Source of the DNA: DASTPP01 sp035762175 | Lineage (GTDB): Bacteria; Myxococcota_A; Polyangia; Polyangiales; Polyangiaceae | NCBI GenBank assembly: GCA_035762175.1 | Contig: DASTPP010000260.1 | Location: 1 to 20,637 of the forward strand | Reading direction: 5' to 3' | Length of the DNA: 20,637 nt | In this document: positions 7,227-14,401 of the stretch, piece after piece | How positions within the stretch are numbered: position 1 is the first letter of the stretch | Layout of the letters: every line of letters starts with the position of its first letter | Translations under genes and position numbers: made by a program | Notes under the pieces: model-generated | The model's database searches: none | What the model saw: the letters and a program-made list of their open reading frames with translations, nothing else | Told to the model about the DNA's origin: nothing

Positions 7227-8321
7227 ATGGCAGTGTCCTTCCCCGACCGAATGCTCGTGACCGGCGGCGCCGGCTTCATCGGCTCGAACTTCGTCGCGCG
7301 CGCGGTCGAGGCCGGCTCGTTCGTCGTCAACCTCGACGCGCTCACCTACGCCGGCAACCCCGACAACCTCGCGCCCCTCGCGGGCAACGACCGCCACCTC
7401 TTCGTGCGGGGCGACATCCTCGAGCGCGACCTCGTGCTCGGCCTCTTGCGCGAGCACCGGCCCTCGGCCCTCGTGCACTTCGCCGCCGAGTCGCACGTCG
7501 ACCGCTCGATCGACGGCCCGGGCGCCTTCGTGCGCACCAACGTCGTCGGCACCTTCGAGCTGCTCGAGGCCGCGCGCGCCCACCTCGGGGGCCTGCCGCC
7601 GGGCGAGGCCGCCGCCTTCCGGTTCGTGCACGTCTCGACCGACGAGGTCTACGGCTCGCTCGGCCCGGGCGGCTTCTTCCGCGAAGACAGCCCCTACGCC
7701 CCCAACTCGCCCTACGCCGCGTCGAAGGCCGGCGCCGACCACCTCGTGCGGGCCTACCACGAGACGTACCGCCTGAACGCGGTCGTCACCCACTGCGGCA
7801 ACAACTACGGGCCCTACCAGTTCCCCGAGAAGCTCATCCCGCTCGTCGCGCTCAACGCGCTCGAGGGCAAGCCCCTGCCCGTCTACGGCGACGGCCAGAA
7901 CGTCCGCGACTGGATCTACGTGGGCGACCACTGCGAGGGCGTCGCCGCCGCGCTCGCCCGCGGCCGGCCCGGCGAGGCCTACAACTTCGGCGCCCGCGGC
8001 GAGATGACCAACCTCGCGCTCGTGCACGCGCTCTGCGACCGGCTCGACGCGCTCGCCCCGCCGGCCGAAAACCGCGCCCTCGCGGGCCGCGTCGCCTCGT
8101 ACCGAGAGCTCGTCACCTTCGTCCAAGACCGGCCCGGCCACGACCGCCGCTACGCCATCGACCCGTCCAAGGCCGAGGCCGAGCTCGGCTGGCGCGCCCG
8201 CCACGGCTTCGACGAGGGCCTCGAGCTGACCCTGCGCTGGTACCTCGCCAACCGCGCCTGGTGCGAGCGCATCGCCGCCGGCACCTACCGCCGCGAGCGG
8301 CTCGGCCTCGCGGCGCCCTGA
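7227..8321 (+). CDS. rfbB: dTDP-glucose 4,6-dehydratase
   Basis: 364 residues, the usual RmlB length. TGGAGFIGSN at 12-21 binds NAD. LDALTYAGN, HFAAESHVDRSI and VSTDEVYG (T138, D139, E140) carry the dehydratase-specific acid/base residues. Y163-x3-K167 (YAASK) is the general catalytic pair. NNYGPYQFPEKLIP, YGDGQNVRDWIYV and DRPGHDRRYAID complete the RmlB signature. The enzyme converts dTDP-glucose to dTDP-4-keto-6-deoxyglucose, the branch point to rhamnose and other deoxysugars. No rfbA, rfbC or rfbD lies in this window, so the final sugar is not defined. The next gene starts 9 bp after its stop, indicating an operon with the glycosyltransferase. Confidence 0.96.
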   Translation: MAVSFPDRMLVTGGAGFIGSNFVARAVEAGSFVVNLDALTYAGNPDNLAPLAGNDRHLFVRGDILERDLVLGLLREHRPSALVHFAAESHVDRSIDGPGAFVRTNVVGTFELLEAARAHLGGLPPGEAAAFRFVHVSTDEVYGSLGPGGFFREDSPYAPNSPYAASKAGADHLVRAYHETYRLNAVVTHCGNNYGPYQFPEKLIPLVALNALEGKPLPVYGDGQNVRDWIYVGDHCEGVAAALARGRPGEAYNFGARGEMTNLALVHALCDRLDALAPPAENRALAGRVASYRELVTFVQDRPGHDRRYAIDPSKAEAELGWRARHGFDEGLELTLRWYLANRAWCERIAAGTYRRERLGLAAP

Positions 8322-8330
8322 GCGCGCGCC

Positions 8331-9518
8331 ATGGCCCGAGGCAAGGCCGGCGGCGCCCGGCGCCGCCCCAAGGCGCTCTTCGTCGTCAACAGCGACTGGT
8401 TCTTCGTCTCGCACCGGCTCGCGCTCGGCCGGGCCCTGCGCGACGCCGGCTTCGAGGTCGTCGTCGCCGCCGGGCCCACCGGCGACGGGCCCGCCATCGA
8501 GGCCGAGGGCCTGCGCTTCGAGCCGCTGCCCTTCGACCGCGGCGGCCGCTCGCCGGCGAACGACGCCCGCACGCTCGCGCGCCTCGCCGCGCTCTACCGG
8601 CGCGAGGCCCCCGACCTCGCGCACCACGTCACCATCAAGCCCGTGCTCTACGGCTCGCTCGCCGCCCGCCTCGCCCGCGCGCCCGCCGTCGTCAACGCCA
8701 TCAGCGGCCTCGGCTTCGTCTTCATCGAGCGCGCCTCGCCCTCGCCCCGCGACGCCCTCCTGCGCGCGGGCGTGCTCGCCGCCTACCGCCTCGCGCTCGA
8801 CTCGGCGCGCGCGCGCGCCGTCTTCCAGAACGAAGACGACCGCGCCTTCTTCGTCGGCCAGAAGCTCGTCGACCCCGCGCGCACCGTGATCGTGCGCGGC
8901 TCGGGCGTCGACACCGGGCGCTTTCGCCCCTCGCCGCTGCCCGCCGGCGACCCGCTCGTCGTCCTGCCCGCGCGCATGCTCTGGGACAAGGGCGTCGGCG
9001 AGTTCGTCGAGGCCGCGCGCGCGCTCAGGGCCCGCGGCGTCCGAGCCCGCTTCGCGCTCGTCGGCGCGCCCGACGCGGGCAACCCCGCCTCGGTGCCGCA
9101 CGGCCAGCTCGAGGCCTGGCAGCGCGAGGGCGTCGTCGAGTGGTGGGGGCACCGCCGTGACATGCCCGCGGTGTACGCCTCCGCGCACGTCGTCGCCTTG
9201 CCCTCGTACCGCGAGGGCCTGCCCCTCGCCCTCGCCGAGGCCTCGGCCAGCGGGCGCGCCTGCGTGACGACCGACGTGCCCGGCTGCCGCGACGTCGTGC
9301 GGGGCGGCGAGACGGGCTGGCTCGTGCCCGCGCGCGACGCCCGCGCCCTCGAGCGCGCCCTCGCCGAGGCGCTCGCCGACCCGGGCGAGCTCGCGCGCCG
9401 GGGCGAGGCGGCCCGCGGCCACGTGCAGAACGGCTTTTCTCGCGAGGCCGTCGTCGCCGCCCACCTTCGGCTTTACCGCGAGCTGCTCGGCCCGCGCTGG
9501 CCTACCCCGGCCTCTTGA
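8331..9518 (+). CDS. Family 4 glycosyltransferase (CapM/WcaL-like)
   Basis: 395 residues with the GT-B fold of retaining family 4 enzymes. The N-terminal half has FVVNSDWFFVSHRLALGRALRDAGFEV, as in capsule glycosyltransferases that start NSxxFFxSHR, then HHVTIKPVLYGSLAARL and AISGLGFVF. The C-terminal half has ARMLWDKGVGEFVEAAR near 214-230 and the donor-binding E-x7-E in EGLPLALAE (E295, E303). The long basic N-terminus (MARGKAGGARRRPK) could aid membrane contact. It starts 9 bp after rfbB, so it probably transfers a sugar from a nucleotide donor onto the lipid-linked glycan on the cytoplasmic face. Donor and acceptor cannot be read from sequence. Confidence 0.93.
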   Translation: MARGKAGGARRRPKALFVVNSDWFFVSHRLALGRALRDAGFEVVVAAGPTGDGPAIEAEGLRFEPLPFDRGGRSPANDARTLARLAALYRREAPDLAHHVTIKPVLYGSLAARLARAPAVVNAISGLGFVFIERASPSPRDALLRAGVLAAYRLALDSARARAVFQNEDDRAFFVGQKLVDPARTVIVRGSGVDTGRFRPSPLPAGDPLVVLPARMLWDKGVGEFVEAARALRARGVRARFALVGAPDAGNPASVPHGQLEAWQREGVVEWWGHRRDMPAVYASAHVVALPSYREGLPLALAEASASGRACVTTDVPGCRDVVRGGETGWLVPARDARALERALAEALADPGELARRGEAARGHVQNGFSREAVVAAHLRLYRELLGPRWPTPAS

Positions 9519-9525
9519 CGCGGGG

Positions 9526-9543
9526 GGCCACGAGGGCGTGGCC
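9526..9543 (+). terminator. Hairpin after the family 4 glycosyltransferase
   Basis: Perfect arms GGCCAC / GTGGCC around a 6-nt loop, 7 bp after the stop codon, followed by more GC-rich self-complementary sequence up to about 9640. There is no T tract. It may end or attenuate the rfbB-glycosyltransferase transcript before the wecA-like gene. The rest of the 186-bp gap holds a TACAAA box at 9561-9566 and AGGAAG at 9691-9696 as the ribosome site of the next gene. Confidence 0.38.
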
Positions 9544-9704
9544 GACCGCCGAGAACGCGCTACAAAGCCCAGGCGCCCCGCGGAGGGGGCCCCCGGCCGC
9601 AGGGGGCCCGGGGCCCGGGCCGAGCCCCCCCCGGGTGAACGCCCGGCGGGCGCCGCGCAACACGAACTAGGCCGCAGCGATCCGCCTCTGAGGAAGCCCC
9701 CTGC

Positions 9705-11282
9705 ATGGTCCAAGCCGCGCTCGTCGCAGCCTTCGTCGCCATCGGCGTCGCCACGCTCCTGACCCCGGTGGCCCGCAAGATCGCCCCCCTGCTCGGCGCC
9801 GTCGACGCGCCGGGCGGCCGCCGCGTGCACGCCGAGGTCACGCCGCGCATGGGCGGCCTCGCCGTCATCGCCGCCTACCTCGCCGCGCTCGGCGCCGCCG
9901 CCGCCGCGGGCCTCTTCCCCTGGGCCCAGCACGCGCAGACCGAGCGCATGATGACGGGCTTCCTCGCCGGCGGCGCCTTCATCGGCCTGGTCGGCGCCGT
10001 CGACGACGTGCGCGAGCTCGGCGCCCGCCGCAAGCTCGCCGCCCAGATCATCGCCGCCTCCGTCGCCTGGTGGGGCGGCGCGCGCATCGAGTCGCTGCGC
10101 ATCCCCGGCCTCGGCAGCTTCGTCTTCAGCGCCCCGCTCAGCTACCTGCTCTCGGTCGCCTGGGTCGTCGCGTTCATCAACGCCATCAACCTCATCGACG
10201 GGCTCGACGGGCTCGCCGGCGGCACCGTCTTCTTCGCCGCCCTGACCAACACCATCATCGCCTTCATGAGCGGCAACGTGCTCGCCGCCGTCCTGAACGC
10301 CGCGCTCGGCGGCGCCGTGCTGGGCTTTCTCTTCTACAACTTCAACCCGGCCACCATCTTCCTCGGCGACACCGGCAGCATGTTCCTCGGCTACAGCGTC
10401 GGCGCCGCCGCGCTGCTGACCTGGCGCCAGAAAGAGAGCACCGTCGTCTCGCTGCTCGTGCCCATCCTCGCGATGGGCCTGCCGCTCACCGACACGCTCT
10501 TCACCATGATCCGGCGCTTCCTCGCGCGCCGGCCCATCTTCTCCGCCGACCGCGGCCACATCCACCACCGCCTGCTCGACCTCGGGCTGACCCACCGGCG
10601 CGCCGTCCTCATCCTCTACGGCTGCAGCGTCCTGCTCTGCTTCGCCGCCGTCGCCGCCGCCTTCGGCCAGAACTGGCAGGTCGGCGCCGCGCTCGTCGGC
10701 GCCATCCTCACGCTCGTCGGCGTCGGCCGCTTCGCCGGCTACTTCGACTCGACCCTGCGCAAGCGCGCCCAGCGCGCCAGCCTGCTCTCGCCCCCCGCCG
10801 ACGCCCTGCGGCGCGCCCTGCCGCGCCTCGTGCACGACGCCGCCCTCGCCCCCACCCCCGCCGCCGCCTGGGCCGCCCTCGAGGCCGTGCTCGAGGCCGG
10901 CCACTTCGCCTTCGCCGAGCACCGGCCCGCCGGCGAGACCGTGCCCGCCTGGCGCTGGGAGCCGCGCGAAAACCAGGCCCGCCGCGAGGGCAAGCTCGTC
11001 ACCGTCGACTTCCCCCTGCGCCTCTTCCCCGGCGGCGCCGACAGCACCCTGCGCTTCGGCTGCCTGACCGACGAGAACGACGTGCCCCCCCACGTCGAGA
11101 TCTTGCTCCAGCTCGCCGCCGACGCCGTCGAGTCGGCCCTGCGGCGCCTGCACGTCGAGAAGCCCGCGCGCCTGCTGCGCGCCGTCGGCGAGACGATCAC
11201 GACCCCCCTGCCCGCGCGCGCCTCGCGCCCGACGATGCCGACGCCCCTACCCCTTGAGCACGGCAAGGGGCTCGAGTCGTAG
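9705..11282 (+). CDS. WecA/TagO-type undecaprenyl-phosphate sugar-1-phosphate transferase with C-terminal extension
   Basis: 525 residues. Positions 1-345 are a multi-pass membrane transferase of the MraY/WecA superfamily: VHAEVTPRMGG at 41-51, GAVDD with D100-D101, NAINLIDGLDGLAGG at 159-173, FLGDTGSMFLG at 219-229 and RGHIHHRLLDLG at 283-294. The last is typical of the WecA/TagO group rather than MraY. The family moves a HexNAc-1-phosphate from UDP-HexNAc to undecaprenyl phosphate and so starts O-antigen, teichoic acid or exopolysaccharide synthesis. Residues about 346-525 are an added soluble region with an amphipathic helix and a mixed strand region (VTVDFPLRLFPGGADSTLRFG) that I do not recognise. 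AGGAAG lies 8 nt before the ATG. Its last 36 bp overlap rtcB in convergent orientation. Confidence 0.93.
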   Translation: MVQAALVAAFVAIGVATLLTPVARKIAPLLGAVDAPGGRRVHAEVTPRMGGLAVIAAYLAALGAAAAAGLFPWAQHAQTERMMTGFLAGGAFIGLVGAVDDVRELGARRKLAAQIIAASVAWWGGARIESLRIPGLGSFVFSAPLSYLLSVAWVVAFINAINLIDGLDGLAGGTVFFAALTNTIIAFMSGNVLAAVLNAALGGAVLGFLFYNFNPATIFLGDTGSMFLGYSVGAAALLTWRQKESTVVSLLVPILAMGLPLTDTLFTMIRRFLARRPIFSADRGHIHHRLLDLGLTHRRAVLILYGCSVLLCFAAVAAAFGQNWQVGAALVGAILTLVGVGRFAGYFDSTLRKRAQRASLLSPPADALRRALPRLVHDAALAPTPAAAWAALEAVLEAGHFAFAEHRPAGETVPAWRWEPRENQARREGKLVTVDFPLRLFPGGADSTLRFGCLTDENDVPPHVEILLQLAADAVESALRRLHVEKPARLLRAVGETITTPLPARASRPTMPTPLPLEHGKGLES

Positions 11283-12416
11283 CACCGGCCGCGCGAGCCC
11301 GGCGCCGTCCTCGAACACCTCGCCGATCGGCCGGTAGGCCTGCGGCGCCTCCTCGACCAGCGCGCGCGCGCGCCCCTCGTCGAACACGACGCGGCCCATC
11401 GCGCGGCGCAGGTCCGGGGGCCTGATCCGGCGCCTCGCCTCCGCCCGGCTCAAGACGCGCCCCGCACCGTGCGGGCACGACGCGAACGCGAGCTCGTGGC
11501 CGAGCCCGCGCGCCAGGTACGTCGCCGTGCCCATCGACCCGGGCACGATGACGCGCTCGCCCTCGCGCGCCCGCACCGCCCCCTTGCGGTGCACCAAGAG
11601 GGGGCGGCCGCCCTGCTCTTCGGCCTCGACGTAGTTGTGGTGCACGTCGATCGGCCCTTCGGGCCCGGGCTCGAGGCCGAAGACGTCGGCCATGACCTCC
11701 GACGCCCGCGCGAGCAAGAGGCGGCGGTTCTCGCGGGCGAAGGCGAGCGCCCAGCCGAGGTCGGCGAGGTACGCCGCCCCCGGGCCCTCGCGCACCGAGA
11801 GCGGCGCGAGGTCCGAGCCCCCGCCCGCCGCCTCGGCCGCGCGCCCGTGGTGCGCCCGCACCGCCGCCCCCATGCCCCGCGAGCCGGTGTGCACGAGCAG
11901 CCAGAGCGAGCCGCCCGCGTCGCGATCGAGCTCGAGAAAGTGGTTGCCGCCGCCGAGCGTGCCCGCATGCCGCGGCCCGAGCGCGTCGCGCTGCCGCTCG
12001 AGCGCGCGGGTCGAGAGCGGCGCCGACGCGAGCGCCTCGGGCAAGGGGACGCCGCGTCCAGGCTGGCACGCGTCGCCCACCGGCACCGCCGCCGCGAGCC
12101 CTCCGAGCAGCCGCTCGAGCTCGCGCCGCCCGGGCTTCGGAGGCGCCCCCGGGCCGAAGCGCAGCGCCGCAACGCCGCAGCCGAGATCGCCCCCGAGCGC
12201 CGCCGGCACGATCGCGTCCTCGGTCGCGAACACCGTCCCGACCGCGACGCCCTCGGCCACGTGCGCGTCGGGCATCGCCGCCACGCGATCGACGACGTAC
12301 GGCTCGGACGCGAGCCGCCGCAGTTGCCGGAGCGTCGCCGCCGAGAGCACGCGCGACCACGCGACCACCGGCACCCGCTGCCCGCCGCCCTCGGGCGGGT
12401 AGACGATCGGCATCAT
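11247..12416 (-). CDS. rtcB: RNA 3'-phosphate/5'-OH ligase RtcB
   Basis: 389 residues, close to the usual RtcB size of about 400. All active-site blocks are present: MPDAH at 48-52, GGDLGCG with metal ligand Cys80, GTLGGGNHFLE with His159, HTGSRG with His176, HHNYVE at 259-264, HRKGA, PGSMGTATY and CPHGAGR with His316, the position guanylylated in the family. Here the usual CSHGAGR has Pro for Ser. RtcB joins 2',3'-cyclic-phosphate or 3'-phosphate ends to 5'-OH ends in RNA repair or tRNA splicing. The ATG at 12416 overlaps the rbfA stop as ATGA, so translation is coupled. No rtcA or rtcR is present. Its 3' end overlaps the wecA-like gene. Confidence 0.95.
   Translation of the reverse strand: MMPIVYPPEGGGQRVPVVAWSRVLSAATLRQLRRLASEPYVVDRVAAMPDAHVAEGVAVGTVFATEDAIVPAALGGDLGCGVAALRFGPGAPPKPGRRELERLLGGLAAAVPVGDACQPGRGVPLPEALASAPLSTRALERQRDALGPRHAGTLGGGNHFLELDRDAGGSLWLLVHTGSRGMGAAVRAHHGRAAEAAGGGSDLAPLSVREGPGAAYLADLGWALAFARENRRLLLARASEVMADVFGLEPGPEGPIDVHHNYVEAEEQGGRPLLVHRKGAVRAREGERVIVPGSMGTATYLARGLGHELAFASCPHGAGRVLSRAEARRRIRPPDLRRAMGRVVFDEGRARALVEEAPQAYRPIGEVFEDGAGLARPVLRLEPLAVLKG
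11250..11270. terminator. Perfect hairpin inside the convergent wecA-like/rtcB overlap
   Basis: CCCCTTG-AGCACGG-CAAGGGG is a perfect 7-bp stem with a 7-nt loop, lying within the last codons of both convergent genes. Being symmetric, it could slow or stop transcripts from both sides. There is no U tract on either strand, so intrinsic termination is not certain. Confidence 0.42.
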
Positions 12417-12814
12417 GACTCGCCCCCGCCGCCCGGGTTCTCGTCACCGGGCTCGTGCGGCCGCACCACCACGCGGAACGTGGGGATGCGCTTCAGATCG
12501 AGCGACTCGGCGATGTGGGCCCGGAAGACGCGGGCGAGCCCCGCGGCGGCGCCCTCGGACGCGGCCCGCTCGGGGGCGGGGTGCCCCTCGCGCAGCGCGA
12601 CGACGACGTGGGCGCGGCGCAAGTCGGGCGCGAGGTCGACGCGCGCGACGTCGGCGCCGACGTACAATTCATCGAGGACTTCGTTACGTAGCAGCCACGA
12701 GAGCTCTTCGGCGAAGACGCGCTCGAGCCGCAGAGACCGGACGCCGGGCCCCGAGGCCTCGCCGCGCGAACGCGCGCGGCGGCCCCGGCGGCCCGAGTTT
12801 TGATCAGAATTCAT
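12413..12814 (-). CDS. rbfA: Ribosome-binding factor A
   Basis: 133 residues. After a basic, probably disordered start of about 22 residues (MNSDQNSGRRGRRARSRGEAS) comes the single KH-like domain: VRSLRLERVFAEELSWLLRNEVLDE, then VARVDLAPDLRRAHVVVALREG, which matches the family pattern of a V-x-S/A-x-D-L-x-x-A-x-V strand. The C-terminal part has the KRIPTFRVVV block (family: RxPxLxF). RbfA helps mature the 5' end of 16S rRNA in the small subunit and acts in cold adaptation. The ATG at 12814 has AGGA about 11 nt upstream. Unusually, the gene is not next to infB, nusA or truB here but is coupled to rtcB, with a large inverted repeat upstream. Confidence 0.9.
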   Translation of the reverse strand: MNSDQNSGRRGRRARSRGEASGPGVRSLRLERVFAEELSWLLRNEVLDELYVGADVARVDLAPDLRRAHVVVALREGHPAPERAASEGAAAGLARVFRAHIAESLDLKRIPTFRVVVRPHEPGDENPGGGGES

Positions 12815-13320
12815 GAGGTGAGCTTTCCTGAGAGCGAAACCAGCAAACGTTGCCGGCCGCGGCGCGCGGCCGGGGCCGCCGCGAATGCCGGGCGCGGGGC
12901 GCGCCACCGGCCGCAAGCCCGGGGCGGCGGACACCCCTCGAAACGACGCGCAAAGCCCGCCCCTCGCCGGGGCGGGCTCCCTCGGGGGAGCTCCTCCGAG
13001 CAGCCCGCCGAAGGGCGGGCTTTGCTGACCGTTTCGAAAGGTGTCCGCCGCCTCGGGCCGCGACCGGCAGCGCCCGCCGCCCCCGGGCCTTCGCGGCTCG
13101 AGCGAAGCACCGAGCGCCCGCCTCGACGCGGCGCCCTTCGGCCTCGCGCCGACCCCGAGCGTGGTGTGCGGTTCGCGGCGGCGCTCGCACGCGCCCCGCC
13201 CGCTCGCCCTCTCGTGACCGACGCCCGGCGAAGGGCGCTGCGTTGAGTTAATGCAACGCGCCCAGCGCCCCGCGTGGGGAGGTGGTTGATGCCGGAAAGC
13301 TCGAGAACAATGGGTGACAT
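12811..13320 (-). CDS. Possible ORF behind a very strong ribosome-binding site, unknown function
   Basis: An ATG at 13320 is preceded by AGGAGGGAGGTGTCCG, the best Shine-Dalgarno in the window. The first residues MSPIVLELSGINHLPTRG look protein-like. After about 35 codons the frame becomes Arg/Ala/Gly/Pro-rich and runs through the large inverted repeat to a stop at 12811, just past the rbfA start, giving 169 residues. The later part is not convincing as protein. A short gene interrupted by the repeat, a leader peptide for rbfA, or chance are all possible. A hairpin GCGTTG-N8-CAACGC (13239-13258) lies inside its early codons. Confidence 0.25.
   Translation of the reverse strand: MSPIVLELSGINHLPTRGAGRVALTQRSALRRASVTRGRAGGARASAAANRTPRSGSARGRRAPRRGGRSVLRSSREGPGAAGAAGRGPRRRTPFETVSKARPSAGCSEELPRGSPPRRGAGFARRFEGCPPPRACGRWRAPRPAFAAAPAARRGRQRLLVSLSGKLTS
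12853..12873 (-). promoter_or_regulatory. Strong hairpin in the rbfA leader
   Basis: CCGGCCGCG-GCG-CGCGGCCGG forms a perfect 9-bp all-GC stem with a 3-nt loop, 38 nt before the rbfA ATG. It is followed on the minus strand by a relatively AT-rich stretch (CAACGTTTGCTGGTTTCGCT) and then the AGGA ribosome site. It could be an attenuator or a structured leader; RbfA is a cold-shock protein elsewhere, which makes an RNA-structure control possible but unproven. Confidence 0.4.
12906..13070. repeat. Large imperfect inverted repeat, REP/BIME-like
   Basis: Two arms of about 80 bp meet at GGAGCTCC (12987-12994). Perfectly complementary blocks include 12923-12935 with 13040-13052 (13 bp), 12938-12945 with 13030-13037 (8 bp) and 12950-12962 with 13013-13025 (13 bp), separated by a few mismatches and a small length difference. 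Each arm also folds on itself: 12954-12963 with 12969-12978 (10 bp) and 13002-13009 with 13014-13021 (8 bp, GAAG loop). This is the layout of two REP-type palindromes in opposite orientation. The element lies upstream of rbfA, and the mismatches argue against an assembly artefact. Confidence 0.72.
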
Positions 13321-13437
13321 CGGACACCTCCCTCCTGCGAGAGCGCGGACGGAAAGATAAGGACCGCGCGCCCCCGCGCAAGGAGATTCTGCACCCCCCT
13401 CCCCCCGCCCGAGACGATCCTTTCTCTCGCGCCCCCC

Positions 13438-13549
13438 CGACGCGCTTTGCCCCTCGCGGCCCGCTCGATGAGGTTCGCCCCTCGCGCCCCCGCTCGACGC
13501 GCTTCGCCCCTCGCGCCCCCCGACGCGCTTCGCCCCTCGCGCCCGCGCT
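13438..13549. repeat. Tandem array of four 26-29 bp units
   Basis: Units starting at 13438, 13466, 13495 and 13521 share the core CGACGCGCTTCGCCCCTCGC followed by a C-rich spacer; the second unit is the most diverged (CGATGAGGTTCGCCCCTCGC). A partial copy (TCTCGCGCCCCCC) precedes the array. It ends exactly at the stop of the exonuclease gene, so on the minus strand it is the first transcribed sequence after that gene. The 13321-13437 stretch before it holds C-rich sequence and no gene. Confidence 0.7.
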
Positions 13550-14353
13550 TCAGCCCGACGCCTCGCCCTCCGCGTCGCCCTCGCCCTCGCCCTCCGACGC
13601 GACGACGCCGTCGCCCGGCGCTTCGTCCGGCCCGTCGCCGAGCAAGAGGCGCGGCCGGTCGACCGCCGCGACGAGCGCGGCGAGCCGCGGGTCGGTCGAC
13701 GCCTCGCGCAGGAGCGCCTCGGTCGCGCGCCGGTAGGCCGCGCGATCGAGCACGCCGCGCACGAGCTGCACCCGCAGAAAGAGCGCCGCCGTCTGGATGA
13801 CGTCCGACAGGCAGTAGGCGTACACGTCCGCGAGCTTGCCCCGGTGCACGAGCGGCCCGACGTCGCGCCCCTCGACCCCCCGCTTGCCCGGCAGCCCGAT
13901 GAGCTGCGCCACCGCGTCGAGCGGCGCCGGGCGCGAGGCACCGTAGTCGGATAGGTAATCCATCAGATCGAAGTGGCCGTCCGTCGTGAAGCGGTAGCGC
14001 AGCTCGCGCGAGCCATAATACGCCGGGAAGGCGACGCCGTACTTGAGGCAGCGCGCCACGATGACGGGCATCTCGAACGAGCGGCCGTTCCACGTCACGA
14101 CGTCGGGGCGGTACTCTTGGTAGAAGCGCACGAAGTCCGAAAGGATGGCCTCCTCGCCCTTGCCCTCGCCGACGATGCCGAAGCGGCGCAGCTCGTGCGC
14201 CTCGTCGAACCAGCAGACGCCGAGCGCCACCACCTGGTGGTACGGCGCGGGGGGGAAGCCATCGCCCGAGCGCGTGGGCAGCAGCGGGTCGAGCACCGTC
14301 TCGACGTCGAGCACCAAGTACGAGCGAGGCGGCGGCCGCTTGCGAGCACCCAT
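13550..14353 (-). CDS. PolB-like 3'-5' exonuclease (DNA_pol_B_exo2 family)
   Basis: 267 residues with the DEDDy exonuclease motifs in order. YLVLDVETV near 12-20 gives the Exo I DxE. DVVTWNGRSFEMPVIVARCLKYG near 90-110 corresponds to Exo II; the usual Asp of NGxxFDxP is replaced by Glu here. KLADVYAYCLSDVIQTAALFLR gives the Exo III YxxxD. DLMDYLSDYGA and the LDAVAQLIGLPGKRG block are typical of the PF10108 family of predicted exonucleases related to the proofreading domain of DNA polymerase B. The last 25 residues are an acidic Glu/Gly/Asp tail. It is a lone exonuclease domain without a polymerase, so substrate and process are unknown. The gene precedes the rbfA-rtcB pair but is separated from it by about 735 bp of repeats. 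Confidence 0.87.
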   Translation of the reverse strand: MGARKRPPPRSYLVLDVETVLDPLLPTRSGDGFPPAPYHQVVALGVCWFDEAHELRRFGIVGEGKGEEAILSDFVRFYQEYRPDVVTWNGRSFEMPVIVARCLKYGVAFPAYYGSRELRYRFTTDGHFDLMDYLSDYGASRPAPLDAVAQLIGLPGKRGVEGRDVGPLVHRGKLADVYAYCLSDVIQTAALFLRVQLVRGVLDRAAYRRATEALLREASTDPRLAALVAAVDRPRLLLGDGPDEAPGDGVVASEGEGEGDAEGEASG

Positions 14354-14401
14354 GGGCCGGGCACCCTAGCGCGCCCCCCGCGCGCGCCGCAACGAACCCC
14401 A

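Noticed and set aside
7191..11153. 1320-residue antisense frame under rfbB, the glycosyltransferase and the wecA-like gene
   Set aside because: It is the complement of three well-supported genes; its composition (Glu/Gly/Ala/Val/Asp) is that expected of antisense reading of GC-rich codons.
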